NCBI GenBank assembly: GCA_946547105.1
Contig: CAMNOV010000009.1
Coordinates: 1-42,318, forward strand
DNA: 42,318 bases
Origin: an uncultured Clostridia bacterium
GTDB taxonomy: Bacteria; Bacillota; Clostridia; Oscillospirales; Oscillospiraceae
Direction of reading: 5' to 3'
Shown: positions 31,600-41,927 of the stretch, one piece after another
How the letters are laid out: the number at the start of each line of letters is the position of its first letter
Numbering within the stretch: position 1 is the stretch's first letter
Notes under the pieces: model-generated
Seen by the model: only the letters and a program-made list of their open reading frames with translations
The model's database searches: none
Told to the model about the DNA's origin: nothing
Position numbers and translations under genes: made by a program

Positions 31600-31731
31600 C
31601 CTCCCTTCCGCAGAAGGGAGGTGCCGTCCGCTTTCTCATACCCGGCGGACGGCGGAGGGTTTCCTCCATTCCCTTTTTGCGGAGAAACCCTCAGTCGCTT
31701 CGCGACAGCTCCCTTTTGCGAAAGGGAGCCT
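31600..31731. repeat. Palindromic MITE/REP-like element between trxB and nrdD
   Basis: A series of stems fills the gap: CCTCCCTTC/GAAGGGAGG (31600-31621), GCCGTCCGC/GCGGACGGC (31623-31653), GAGGGTTTC/GAAACCCTC (31655-31692), GTCGC/GCGAC (31694-31706) and GCTCCCTTT/AAAGGGAGC (31708-31729). The outer hairpins are imperfect inverted copies of each other, so the whole has inexact terminal inverted repeats like the element at 22300-22468. It has no coding capacity. Confidence 0.65.
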
Positions 31732-31746
31732 TTGATCCGCACAGCG

Positions 31747-31781
31747 ACGAGGCAGGGGCTTGCCCCTGCCTCGCTGCTTTT
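31747..31781. terminator. Hairpin downstream of nrdD
   Basis: CGAGGCAGGGGC-TT-GCCCCTGCCTCG (31748-31773) is a perfect 12-bp stem. The T-run is on the plus-strand side only, so for the minus-strand nrdD it is a stable hairpin without a U-tail. Confidence 0.55.
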
Positions 31782-31788
31782 TTCTTGC

Positions 31789-34176
31789 TTACTGGGCCAG
31801 CGTGCTGACGTAGGTCTTGATCGCGCCGGCGCCGGCGATCTTCTCGAACTTGTCGCCGTCGGTGATGATCAGCGTGGGCGCCTGCTTGACGCCGTAGATC
31901 TTCGCCAGTTCCGCGTTCTCCGCGGCCATCAGCTTCTCATAGGCGAAGCCGGCCTTGTCCATGTACTGGCAGGCGATGCGGCAGTTGGGGCAGGTGGGCG
32001 TGGCAAAGAGGATGGCGCGGCCGCCCTTGACGTCCTTCTCCGGGGCGAAGGAGGCCGGTTGCTCGACCTTTTCCTCGGCCATCGGACCATCGTGGGTCAG
32101 GTGGGAGTTGGCGATCACATACTCGCGGCGCTCTTTGTACTCCTGGGTCTTACCCGCGTTCCAGTTCTGCACCGGGCGGTAGTAGCCGGTGATGCGGCTG
32201 TAGACCTCGGTGGGCTTGCCGCAGTGCGGGCAGGTGAACTGCTCGCCGGTCAGATAGCCGTGATCCTTGCAGACCGAGTAGGTCGGAGACAGGGTGTAGT
32301 ACGGCAGGCGGTAGTTCTCCGCGATCTTGCGCACCAGGCGCGCAGCGGCCTCCCAGTCGGGCAGCTTCTCGCCCAGGAAGGCGTGGAAGACGGTGCCGGA
32401 GGTGTAGCGGGTCTGCAGATCGTCCTGGATGTCCAGCGCGGCGAACACGTCGTCGGTGTAGCTGACGGGCAGGTGGGAGCTGTTGGTGTAGTAGGGGGTG
32501 CCGCCGGGCTCGGCCGCGGTGATGATGTCGGGGAAGTCCTCCTTGTCGTGCTTGGCCAGACGGTAGGAGGTGGACTCGGCCGGGGTGGCCTCAAGGTTGT
32601 AGAGGTCGCCGTACTGCTCCTGGTAATCGCTCAGGCGCTCGCGCATGTGATCCAGCACCTGCTTGGCGAAGGTCTGGCACTTGGGATCGGTCATGTCGGC
32701 GCGGATCCACTTGGCGTTCAGACCGGCCTCGTTCATGCCGACCAGGCCGATGGTGGAGAAGTGGTTGTTGAAGTGGCCGAGGTAACGCTTGGTGTAGGGA
32801 TAGAGGCCCGCGTCGAGGAGCTTGGTGATGACGGTGCGCTTGACCTTCAGGGAACGGGCGGCGATGTCCATCATCTTGTCCAGGCGCTTGTAGAAGTCGG
32901 CCTCATCGGTGGCCTGATAGGCGATGCGCGGCATGTTGATCGTCACGACGCCGACGGAGCCGGTGCTCTCGCCGGAGCCGAAGTAACCGCCGGATTTCTT
33001 GCGCAGCTCGCGCAGGTCGAGGCGCAGGCGGCAGCACATGGAGCGCACGTCACTCGGCTCCATATCGGAGTTGATGTAGTTGGAGAAGTAGGGGGTGCCG
33101 TACTTGGCAGTCATCTCGAAGAGGAGCTTGTTGTTCTCCGTGGGAGACCAGTCAAAGTCGCGGGTGATGGAGTAGGTCGGGATCGGGTACTGGAAGCCGC
33201 GGCCGTTGGCGTCGCCCTCGATCATGATGTCGATGAAGGCCTTGTTGACCATGTCCATCTCTTTCTTGCAGTCGCCGTAGGTGAAGTCGACTTCCTTGCC
33301 GCCGACGATCGCGGGCAGATCCTTCAGGTCGGCCGGGACGGTCCAGTCGAGCGTCACGTTGGAGAAGGGCGCCTGCGTGCCCCAGCGGGACGGGGTGTTC
33401 ACGCCGTAGATGAAGGACTGGATGCACTGCTTGACTTCCTTGTAGCTGAGGTTGTCGATCTTGACAAAGGGAGCCAGGTAGGTGTCGAAGGAGGAGAAGG
33501 CCTGCGCGCCGGCCCATTCGTTCTGCATAATGCCGAGGAAGTTGACCATTTGGTTGCAGAGGGTGGACAGATGGCTGGCCGGGGAGGAGGTGATCTTGCC
33601 GGGCACGCCGCCGAGACCCTCCTGGATCAGCTGCTTCAGGCTCCAGCCGGCGCAGTAGCCGGTGAGCATCGAGAGGTCGTGCAGGTGGATATCGCAGTTG
33701 CGGTGGGCATTGGCGATCTCCTGGTCATAGACCTCGCTGAGCCAGTAGTTGGCGGTGATGGCGCCGGAGTTGGAGAGGATCAGGCCGCCGACGGAGTAGG
33801 TGACGGTGGAGTTCTCCTTGACGCGCCAATCGCTGATCTTCAGATACTTGTCCACGGTCTCCTTGTAGTCAAGGAAAGTGGAGCGGGTGTTGCGGATTTT
33901 CTCGCGCTGCTTGCGGTAGAGGATGTAGGCCTTGGCGACCGTCTCGTAACCGCCGCGGGAGAGCACAGCCTCCACGCTGTCCTGGATGTCCTCGACCGCG
34001 ACCTTGCCGTCCTTGATCTTGGGCAGGAAGTCCGCCGAGACCTTCAGCGCCAGAAAATCGATGACGCTCTCGTTATATTCTGTGTTGGTCGCTTCAAAGG
34101 CCTTCTGGATGGCCGCAGCGATCTTGGTGATGTCAAATTCTACGACTTTGCCGTCGCGTTTTACTACCTGATACAT
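31789..34176 (-). CDS. nrdD: Anaerobic ribonucleoside-triphosphate reductase (class III) with fused C-terminal redoxin domain
   Basis: A 795-residue glycyl-radical enzyme making deoxyribonucleotides without oxygen. Residues 1-90 are an ATP-cone with allosteric function. The catalytic barrel includes NCDIHLHDLS, TPSRWGTQAPFSN and MCCRLRLDLRE, a double-cysteine variant. The zinc knuckle is C636-x2-H639 and C649-x2-C652, and the glycyl radical site is G675 in QNWNAGKTQEY. After a linker (about 695-717), residues 718-795 form a small thioredoxin/glutaredoxin-like domain with C729-P-N-C732 and VKQAPTLIITDG (cis-Pro loop). The fusion suggests a redoxin-type rather than formate-type reductant. It lies 16 bases after nrdG; AGAGGGG is the ribosome binding site. 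Confidence 0.95.
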   Translation of the reverse strand: MYQVVKRDGKVVEFDITKIAAAIQKAFEATNTEYNESVIDFLALKVSADFLPKIKDGKVAVEDIQDSVEAVLSRGGYETVAKAYILYRKQREKIRNTRSTFLDYKETVDKYLKISDWRVKENSTVTYSVGGLILSNSGAITANYWLSEVYDQEIANAHRNCDIHLHDLSMLTGYCAGWSLKQLIQEGLGGVPGKITSSPASHLSTLCNQMVNFLGIMQNEWAGAQAFSSFDTYLAPFVKIDNLSYKEVKQCIQSFIYGVNTPSRWGTQAPFSNVTLDWTVPADLKDLPAIVGGKEVDFTYGDCKKEMDMVNKAFIDIMIEGDANGRGFQYPIPTYSITRDFDWSPTENNKLLFEMTAKYGTPYFSNYINSDMEPSDVRSMCCRLRLDLRELRKKSGGYFGSGESTGSVGVVTINMPRIAYQATDEADFYKRLDKMMDIAARSLKVKRTVITKLLDAGLYPYTKRYLGHFNNHFSTIGLVGMNEAGLNAKWIRADMTDPKCQTFAKQVLDHMRERLSDYQEQYGDLYNLEATPAESTSYRLAKHDKEDFPDIITAAEPGGTPYYTNSSHLPVSYTDDVFAALDIQDDLQTRYTSGTVFHAFLGEKLPDWEAAARLVRKIAENYRLPYYTLSPTYSVCKDHGYLTGEQFTCPHCGKPTEVYSRITGYYRPVQNWNAGKTQEYKERREYVIANSHLTHDGPMAEEKVEQPASFAPEKDVKGGRAILFATPTCPNCRIACQYMDKAGFAYEKLMAAENAELAKIYGVKQAPTLIITDGDKFEKIAGAGAIKTYVSTLAQ

Positions 34177-34192
34177 GTCTCTCTATCCCCTC

Positions 34193-34912
<720 letters not shown>

Positions 34913-34940
34913 GTTCTCTCTCCTTTTGCGTTCGTGTGCT

Positions 34941-34969
34941 ATCATAGCGCCGGGCTCGTCCGTTGTCAA
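34941..34969 (-). promoter_or_regulatory. Proximal nrdG-nrdD promoter
   Basis: On the minus strand TTGACA (34969-34964), 17-base spacer, TATGAT (34946-34941), about 29 bases before ATG. Confidence 0.85.
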
Positions 34970-35011
34970 GAGGAAAACGCAAAATGTAGGAATAAAATCC
35001 GCTTTGTAACT

Positions 35012-35041
35012 ATTATGACCACAAAATATAGTGTGCTTCAA
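35012..35041 (-). promoter_or_regulatory. Distal nrdG-nrdD promoter with an NrdR-box-like operator
   Basis: On the minus strand TTGAAG (35041-35036), 18-base spacer, CATAAT (35017-35012). The spacer contains ACACTATATTTTGTGG (35034-35019), which matches the known NrdR box acaCwAtATaTwGtgt at all but two positions. NrdR represses RNR operons when dATP is high. A second box at the usual 31-base distance was not seen. Confidence 0.65.
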
Positions 35042-35144
35042 CTTTTTGTTTCTTTCTGTTCCATGGGTGTAAAAATGGTTTTATGCAGGAAAAATGCGGC
35101 TCTGCGCGCCGCTGGGAAGGGGCGAAAAAGGGCGTAAACTCAAG

Positions 35145-35174
35145 AAAAAGGCAGGCCCTCCGGCCTGCCCTTTT
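35145..35174 (-). terminator. Terminator of the minus-strand operon ending in the moaE-like gene
   Basis: Stem GGCAGGCC (35150-35157)/GGCCTGCC (35162-35169) extended by A-T pairs; on the minus strand it ends in TTTTTCTT. The adjoining 35042-35144 shows nothing else recognisable. Confidence 0.8.
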
Positions 35175-35203
35175 CGCTGCGGAATATCCATCGCTTCCGC
35201 CGT

Positions 35204-35602
35204 TTATGCATCATAGATCTCCTGCTCGCGGACGCATTCGTTCTTGATCCGGCCCACAAGATATTGGAGTGCGTCGATCACATGGGGGCGGATATCGCCG
35301 CCGACGAGTACCAGCATGATGTCGTCGCCCAGGCCGAGCTCGCCCTCGTTGAGCCAGACGCGCACATAGCCCACGCCGTCCATCGCGCGGGTCTGCGCGA
35401 TAACTTCCTCCACGCGCGCCCTGTCATAGCTGAACAGCATCCCGCGCACGGGCTTCGTATTCTCTTCCCCCTGGCGGACTTTGGCGCGCGCGGTCTGGCG
35501 CACGGTGCCGTTATGCATCAGATACATCCCGCAACCGGCGGCGCCGGGATCGGCCTTGGCCTCCCGCAGCCACTGATCGAGGGACGGCATGTCCTGTTTC
35601 AT
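35204..35602 (-). CDS. MoaE-like protein (molybdopterin synthase large-subunit family, atypical)
   Basis: A 132-residue protein with the overall MoaE pattern: an early MYLMHNGTVRQTAR (the GxVR block), VRGMLFSYD, a mid-helix, GELGLGDDIMLVLVGGDIR and a C-terminal ALQYLVGRIKNECVREQEIYD. The first of the two conserved C-terminal lysines can be aligned (IK), but the second (K126 in E. coli) and the HR motif before the GELxxG loop are missing. Catalysis as a molybdopterin synthase is therefore doubtful, and no MoaD is nearby. It is coupled by an ATGA overlap to the flavoprotein gene upstream, with AGGAGA as ribosome binding site, and ends the operon. Identification rests on pattern only. Confidence 0.55.
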   Translation of the reverse strand: MKQDMPSLDQWLREAKADPGAAGCGMYLMHNGTVRQTARAKVRQGEENTKPVRGMLFSYDRARVEEVIAQTRAMDGVGYVRVWLNEGELGLGDDIMLVLVGGDIRPHVIDALQYLVGRIKNECVREQEIYDA

Positions 35603-36135
35603 TTGCTTGTCTCCTGTTCTCCGTATTCTGTCAAACGCTTTGCGAGCGCGCAGAGCGCCTGCTCCTTCTCCGGTGAATCCGGAGCGAGGACGGGCAGTCC
35701 CCCGCTCTCCGGCAGCCGCCATCCGAGCTTTCGCAGCAGCGCCGCCATTTGATCGGCTGTTTTCCGCCCGCTGCCGCGGCAGAACAGCAGCGCGGCCGCC
35801 CGCTTTCCCGCCGGCGGATCGCCGTCCCGGCGCTGTGCCAGGGACGCGGCCCGCTCAAGCAGGTTCTTCATATCGACGTCCAGGCCGAAGAGCCCGCCGC
35901 CGGCGATCAGCAGCAGCGCATCGCAGTCGGCCGCCGCCTTCAGAAATTCCTTCCCCCGGGGATCGGCGACGCACATCCCCGCGCCCCTGCAGGCGCCGCA
36001 GCCGGAGCAGAGCAGATCCTCCGTTTTCAGCGGTGAAAAGATCTCCGTCTCCACGCCGCTTTGCCGCAGGCTCTCTGTCACAGCGTCGATCGCGCCGCCG
36101 TCGCGCAGGCGGCCGTATACCAGCAGCAGCTTCAT
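35599..36135 (-). CDS. Flavodoxin-fold NAD(P)H-dependent reductase with Cys cluster motif
   Basis: A 178-residue flavodoxin-like protein of the NADPH-dependent FMN reductase/iron-sulfur flavoprotein group. It starts with a beta strand and FMN loop (MKLLLVYGRLRDGGA). A compact CSGCGACRGAGMC follows (residues about 43-55, Cx2Cx2Cx5C), with the downstream VADPRG. In related flavoproteins this Cys motif either binds a 4Fe-4S cluster or helps reduce quinones. ALLLIAGGGLFGLDVDMKNLLER corresponds to the FMN-ribityl strand and active loop. It overlaps plsY upstream and the moaE-like gene downstream by ATGA, so translation is coupled. The substrate is not predictable. Confidence 0.75.
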   Translation of the reverse strand: MKLLLVYGRLRDGGAIDAVTESLRQSGVETEIFSPLKTEDLLCSGCGACRGAGMCVADPRGKEFLKAAADCDALLLIAGGGLFGLDVDMKNLLERAASLAQRRDGDPPAGKRAAALLFCRGSGRKTADQMAALLRKLGWRLPESGGLPVLAPDSPEKEQALCALAKRLTEYGEQETSK

Positions 36136-36761
36136 CCTTCGCGGTCCACGCGCAGCTCGCCCTTGTGGGCGCGGCGCAGGCCGACCTCCGTTCCCTTCCA
36201 GATGCGGACAAAATTGCCCCGGTGCTTAAAGAGGATGATCAGCGCGATGCAGGCCAAAATCGCCGCGGCGATCAGCTGGTGCGTGGCCAGGCAGTAGATC
36301 GGGTAAGACAGCACCGTGAGCACCGTGCCGGTGACGATATAGTCCGTGATCAGCACCACCACGATGATGGCAACGCCCAGCAGCAGCACGAAGCGCCAGT
36401 TGAGCGCCGCGATCATGCCCAGCGTGGAGGCAAAGCCCTTGCCCCCGCGGAAATTCAGATAAAAGGGAAACATATGGCCCAGCACGCAGGCCGCTCCCGC
36501 GACCTCACGGCTCAAGGGAAGCTCGGGAAACAGCAGCCCGGCGAGAAAGGCCGCCAGAAAGGCCTTGCCGATATCGTGCAGCCCGACCAGGATCCCCATT
36601 TTCCAGCCCATCAGCATCATCGCGTTGGATGCGCCGGGGTTGTTGGTGCCGGTCTGCAGGATGTTGATGCCGCGTCGCCGCGCGATAAAATACGCGAGAT
36701 TGGAGGTACCAAGCAGATAAGCAAGAAGAGCGATCAGCGCATAACTGACGATCCGACTCAT
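36132..36761 (-). CDS. plsY: Acyl-phosphate:glycerol-3-phosphate acyltransferase PlsY
   Basis: A 209-residue membrane acyltransferase that makes lysophosphatidic acid from acyl-phosphate. The three conserved motifs are visible: GTSNLAYFIARRRGINI, GTNNPGASN with the following HDIGKA, and GHMFPFYLNFRGGKGFAS. The C-terminal ILFKHRGNFVRIWKGTE is also typical. Five or so transmembrane helices are predicted by eye. The usual DxxKG near HDIGKA reads DIGKA, a small deviation. The gene follows the PH-domain gene by 52 bases and overlaps the flavoprotein gene by ATGA. GGGGGAT serves as the ribosome binding site. Confidence 0.95.
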   Translation of the reverse strand: MSRIVSYALIALLAYLLGTSNLAYFIARRRGINILQTGTNNPGASNAMMLMGWKMGILVGLHDIGKAFLAAFLAGLLFPELPLSREVAGAACVLGHMFPFYLNFRGGKGFASTLGMIAALNWRFVLLLGVAIIVVVLITDYIVTGTVLTVLSYPIYCLATHQLIAAAILACIALIILFKHRGNFVRIWKGTEVGLRRAHKGELRVDREG

Positions 36762-36813
36762 GTCACGTCATCCCCCGTTCTGTTTTTTATCGGTGAAGAA
36801 CCGGCCAAACGCC

Positions 36814-37254
36814 CTATTTCTCCGGCGCCTCGTCCGGATGGTCGAAATCCTCCGGAGGCAGCTCGCCCTCGTGCTCGTGCGGCTCGCCGCTGATGCGCTC
36901 GCTGGTGTAGACGCGGTTGCGCAGGCGGGACTCGTTCACCAGGCGGGACAGCAGCTCCTTGACCTTTTTGGGGTTTTTGACGTTTTTGATGTCAAAATTC
37001 TTCATCGTCACGTCGGAGCTGTCGCAGTGGATCGTGCCGATGCCCAGCAGCTTCTGGCCGAAGCTGCGCTTGAGCGTCACGTCGGTGATGCGGTAGAGCC
37101 GCACCTCATCCTCGGTGCTGTTGAAAAAGCCGGTCTCCAGATACAGCCGATCCTCGTCCACCTTATATTTGGTAAAGCTCCAGGGCAGGCCGAGGAAGGT
37201 ACGCTTGCGGTCCTTCCACAGGATGGGCTTTTTTGCCTTCTTTTCTTTGGCCAT
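36814..37254 (-). CDS. Bacterial PH-domain protein
   Basis: A 146-residue soluble protein of the bacterial PH (YdbT/YvbH-like, DUF304-type) family. The core reads KYKVDEDRLYLETGFFNSTEDEVRLYRITDVTLKRSFGQKLLGIGTIHC, in pieces over residues about 29-80, where LYRITDVTL and LLGIGTIHCDSSD are the recognisable blocks. The tail (about 118-146) is acidic and rich in His/Glu. Such domains are usually membrane-associated, but this one lacks a transmembrane helix. ATG 37254 is preferred over an adjacent GTG (37257) because GGAGG then has 8-base spacing. It has its own promoter in the gap to mnmA. The function is unknown. Confidence 0.75.
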   Translation of the reverse strand: MAKEKKAKKPILWKDRKRTFLGLPWSFTKYKVDEDRLYLETGFFNSTEDEVRLYRITDVTLKRSFGQKLLGIGTIHCDSSDVTMKNFDIKNVKNPKKVKELLSRLVNESRLRNRVYTSERISGEPHEHEGELPPEDFDHPDEAPEK

Positions 37255-37281
37255 CACAGCGTCCTCCGTTTCGTTTTTTTC

Positions 37282-37310
37282 AGTATAGCATGCGCAGGCT
37301 GCGCAGACAA
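37282..37310 (-). promoter_or_regulatory. Promoter of the PH-domain/plsY operon
   Basis: On the minus strand TTGTCT (37310-37305), 17-base spacer, TATACT (37287-37282) with an extended -10 TGC, directly after the mnmA stop. Confidence 0.75.
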
Positions 37311-37315
37311 GTGCC

Positions 37316-38309
37316 TCACACGATAAATCCGCCGCCGAGCACGCGCTCGCCGTCGTAGAGTACCGCCGACTGTCCGACAGCCGGCGCGCGCACCGGCGTT
37401 TCGCAGCGGGCCAACATGCCGCCCGCCTCGTCCGCCTCCGCCAGGCACGGCGGCTCCTCCCACTTGGTGTGGCGCACGCGGATCGTGGCCGGGATGCTCC
37501 GTCCGAGGGGCGGCTCGATCAGCCAGTTGAAATCGCGGGCGCGGACCTCCGTTTGGAACAGTTCCTCCCAGAGCGCCAGCTCGATCTCGTTTCGCTCCGC
37601 GTCGATGCGGCTGATATAGAGCTTGCGCCCCTCATGCAGACCCGGTCGGCGCTGGCCGACGGTGTAGCGGTGGATGCCCTCGTGCCTGCCGATCACCGCG
37701 CCGTGGAAGACAAAATCCCCCGGCGGCGGCAGCGGGCCGCGCTCGGAGAGCCAGCGGATATAATTTTTGTCCGGGATGAAGCAGATCTCCATGCTGTCCG
37801 GCTTATGGGCCACCGGGAGCTTCAGCTCCTCGGCCAGCGCGCGCACCTGCGTTTTTTCATAGCGCCCGAGCGGAAAGACCGCCCGCGCGATCTGCTCGCG
37901 CGTCAGGCGGCAGAGCATATAGCTCTGGTCGTTGGCGGGCCTGCCCTTATAGAGCGCGCCGCCCTCGGCGCGGGCGTAATGCCCGGTGGCGATCTTCTCC
38001 GCGCCGATGCGCTCGGCCTCGGCGAGCAGCGCCTTGAATTTGACCGTGGGATTGCAGAGGATGCAGGGGTTCGGCGTCTCGCCGCGGAGATAGGATGCCG
38101 CAAAGGGGCGGCAGACCTTTTCCTCCAGCTCCGACTTGATCGCCAGCACCCGCAGCTCGATACCGAGGTACTCCGCCGTTGTCTCCGCGTCGCGGCGGGA
38201 GCTTTCGTCGGTATTGTCGAGATACAGGCCGTGGACCTCGTATCCCTCTTTTTTCAGCAGGGCGGCGCACACGGCGGAATCCACCCCGCCGGAAAAACCC
38301 AGAACGACC

Positions 38310-38317
<8 letters not shown>
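37316..38317 (-). CDS. mnmA: tRNA 2-thiouridylase MnmA
   Basis: A 333-residue PP-loop enzyme that adenylates and thiolates U34 of Lys, Glu and Gln tRNAs using sulfur from a cysteine desulfurase. The PP-loop is [10 protein letters not shown] at residues 8-17. The catalytic cysteines are in NPCILCN (C88) and SMEICFIPD (C179), and the tRNA-binding region [19 protein letters not shown] follows. It is slightly shorter than E. coli MnmA. Its start overlaps the mnmG stop by eight bases, so both enzymes that modify the same wobble uridine are made together. The desulfurase at the left edge could be the sulfur donor, but this is inference. Confidence 0.95.
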
Positions 38318-40187
<1,870 letters not shown>

Positions 40188-40251
40188 GCCTGTTCCTCTT
40201 TTGCTTCTCTTAGGCCGCGTCCGTTCGATCCGCGGCGCAGCCGTATATTTT

Positions 40252-40280
40252 ATTGTATTACAGTTCGCCGTATTTGGCAA
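40252..40280 (-). promoter_or_regulatory. Promoter of mnmG-mnmA
   Basis: On the minus strand TTGCCA (40280-40275), 17-base spacer, TACAAT (40257-40252), about 65 bases before ATG. Confidence 0.8.
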
Positions 40281-40346
40281 ACAGAATCTTTTCCCGCACC
40301 CGGTCCCTGTCGCCAACAAAATTCAACAGGAATTTGAACATTCTTC

Positions 40347-40375
40347 TTGACCGTCGAAAACGCAGCGGATATAAT
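40347..40375 (+). promoter_or_regulatory. Promoter of the surface-protein gene
   Basis: TTGACC (40347-40352), 17-base spacer, TATAAT (40370-40375), giving a leader of about 50 bases with GGGGGG near 40418-40423 before ATG 40432. Confidence 0.88.
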
Positions 40376-40431
40376 GGAAGAAAGATGGAGTATTATATGC
40401 TCCGATGTCCTTTGGATAGGGGGGTTTACCC

Positions 40432-41757
40432 ATGAAACGATTCCTGTCGATCCTGATGCTGGTTGCCATGCTGGCCTCGCTGTTTGTCTTCTCTCCGGCC
40501 GCCATGGCCACCGATACCCCGGCCGAGACGGAAGCGCCCGCCGAGACGCCCGCTCCCACGGAAGCACCCGCCGAGACGCCTGCGCCCACGGAAGAGCCCA
40601 AGCCCACCGAGACGCCTGCGCCCACCCCGACACCCGCGCCCACCCCGGAGCCGAAGGTGCTCAACAAGATCACTGTCCAGCTTAACCGGACGCCCGTCGT
40701 CATGATGGCCGTCAGCGAGCCTGCGGCTGCCGTCAGCTCCAAGAACGCCTCCCTCGTCAGCCTGTCCTGGTACGATCTGCTCGGCAACAGGCTGCCCGGC
40801 AACAGCGCCTTCGACTACACGACCTACCGGATGGAGATCGTTGCCAAGGCTGACGACGGCTACATCTTCTCCCCGAGCGCGAACGCCTATCTGAACAACT
40901 CCGCCACGAGCTGCAGCGTATCCGCCGACGGCAAATACATCACGCTCACCCGGCAGTACGAAGCCCTGGTCTATGCGCCGCGGATCATCAAGCACCCCGG
41001 CGAGGAGACCATCAAAGAGGGCAGCTTCGTGTCCTACGTCTCCACGGCAGTCTACGCCACCGGTCTGACCTGGGAGTTCATCAGCCCCGACGGGGAGACG
41101 GTCTTTGATTCCAAGGACGTCGGCAAGACCTTCCCAAACAGCCGCTGTGAAAACGACGGCAAGGAGAAGATCATCATTTACAACGTCCCGCTGGATATGA
41201 ACGGCTGGAAGGTCCGCGCCGTCTTCTCCGGCGTGGAGGGTACCGTCACCCGCAGCAACCCCGTCACCGTCAAGGTCGAGGCCGACCCGAACCACACCCC
41301 GGCCCCGACGACCGAGCCGGAGGAGACCCCGGAGCCCGAGGAGAGCCCGGAGCCCAGCGAAACGCCCACGCCCACCGAGAAGCCGGAGGAGACCCCCGTG
41401 CCCAGTGAGCAGCCGGCCGAGACCGCTGCGCCCGCTCCCGTTCCCGAGGATCACGAGCACCTGTTCGACGCGGTCTGGACCGCGGACGAGACCCGCCACT
41501 GGCACGCCTGCTCCTGCGGCGAGCGCAGCGAGGAAGCCGCGCACAGCATGAGCTGGAAAACGCTCTCGGTGGAAAACAGCGTCGCCACCCAGGAGGGCGT
41601 CTGCACGGTCTGCGGCTATCGCGAGACCAAGCAGGTCTCCGTCAACCAGGGCCGGATCATCAACAAGGTTCCGATGAGCGCCGTGATCGGCGGCTCGGTC
41701 GGTCTGATCGCGATCCTGGTGATCGCCGAGTCCGTCAAGCGCGCCAAACGGAAATAA
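40432..41757 (+). CDS. Secreted surface protein with Pro/Thr/Glu linkers and C-terminal anchor
   Basis: A 441-residue exported protein with no enzyme motif. Residues 1-26 are a signal peptide (MKRFLSILMLVAMLASLFVF, AMA cleavage). Residues 27-76 are a PTE-rich repeat spacer. A first beta-type domain (about 78-180) and a second Ig-like domain (about 182-285) follow, then a second P/E/T spacer (about 287-342). Next is HEHLFDAVWTADETRHWHAC with SCGE and CTVCGYRE (about 343-405), a His/Cys-rich module common in gut Firmicutes surface proteins that may bind metal. The C-terminus has a transmembrane helix (about 415-433) and a basic tail, so it is anchored outside the cell. It has its own strong promoter and terminator. 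The function is unknown. Confidence 0.75.
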   Translation: MKRFLSILMLVAMLASLFVFSPAAMATDTPAETEAPAETPAPTEAPAETPAPTEEPKPTETPAPTPTPAPTPEPKVLNKITVQLNRTPVVMMAVSEPAAAVSSKNASLVSLSWYDLLGNRLPGNSAFDYTTYRMEIVAKADDGYIFSPSANAYLNNSATSCSVSADGKYITLTRQYEALVYAPRIIKHPGEETIKEGSFVSYVSTAVYATGLTWEFISPDGETVFDSKDVGKTFPNSRCENDGKEKIIIYNVPLDMNGWKVRAVFSGVEGTVTRSNPVTVKVEADPNHTPAPTTEPEETPEPEESPEPSETPTPTEKPEETPVPSEQPAETAAPAPVPEDHEHLFDAVWTADETRHWHACSCGERSEEAAHSMSWKTLSVENSVATQEGVCTVCGYRETKQVSVNQGRIINKVPMSAVIGGSVGLIAILVIAESVKRAKRK

Positions 41758-41784
41758 GTTTTCAGTTTTTAGTTTTCAGTTTTT
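41757..41784 (+). repeat. Heptamer tandem repeat (4 units) after the surface-protein stop
   Basis: Units AGTTTTC, AGTTTTT, AGTTTTC and AGTTTTT start with the last base of the TAA stop codon and lead straight into the terminator. Confidence 0.8.
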
Positions 41785-41789
41785 AGAAT

Positions 41790-41825
41790 AAAAGAGATCC
41801 GGAGCAAAAGCTCCGGATCTCTTTT
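41790..41825 (+). terminator. Terminator of the surface-protein gene
   Basis: AAAAGAGATCCGGAGC (41790-41805), loop AAAA, GCTCCGGATCTCTTTT (41810-41825), a 16-bp perfect stem. Confidence 0.95.
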
Positions 41826-41927
41826 GCGTCTTTCAAGAAGCATCATTCGCTGCCGAATCGAGCAGTGGGGGGAGCGCGAGGGGATTCACTCACTTAAGGA
41901 TACAAAATACTGAAACTCACGCTTACG

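Noticed and set aside
31572-31742. N-terminal extension of trxB
   Set aside because: The extension would translate the palindromic element; the ribosome binding site AAGGGAG and family alignment point to ATG 31571.
34938-34952. GCTATGATAGC near the proximal nrdG promoter as a second NrdR box
   Set aside because: It is an odd-length palindrome that does not fit the 16-base NrdR consensus and mostly reflects the -10 box.
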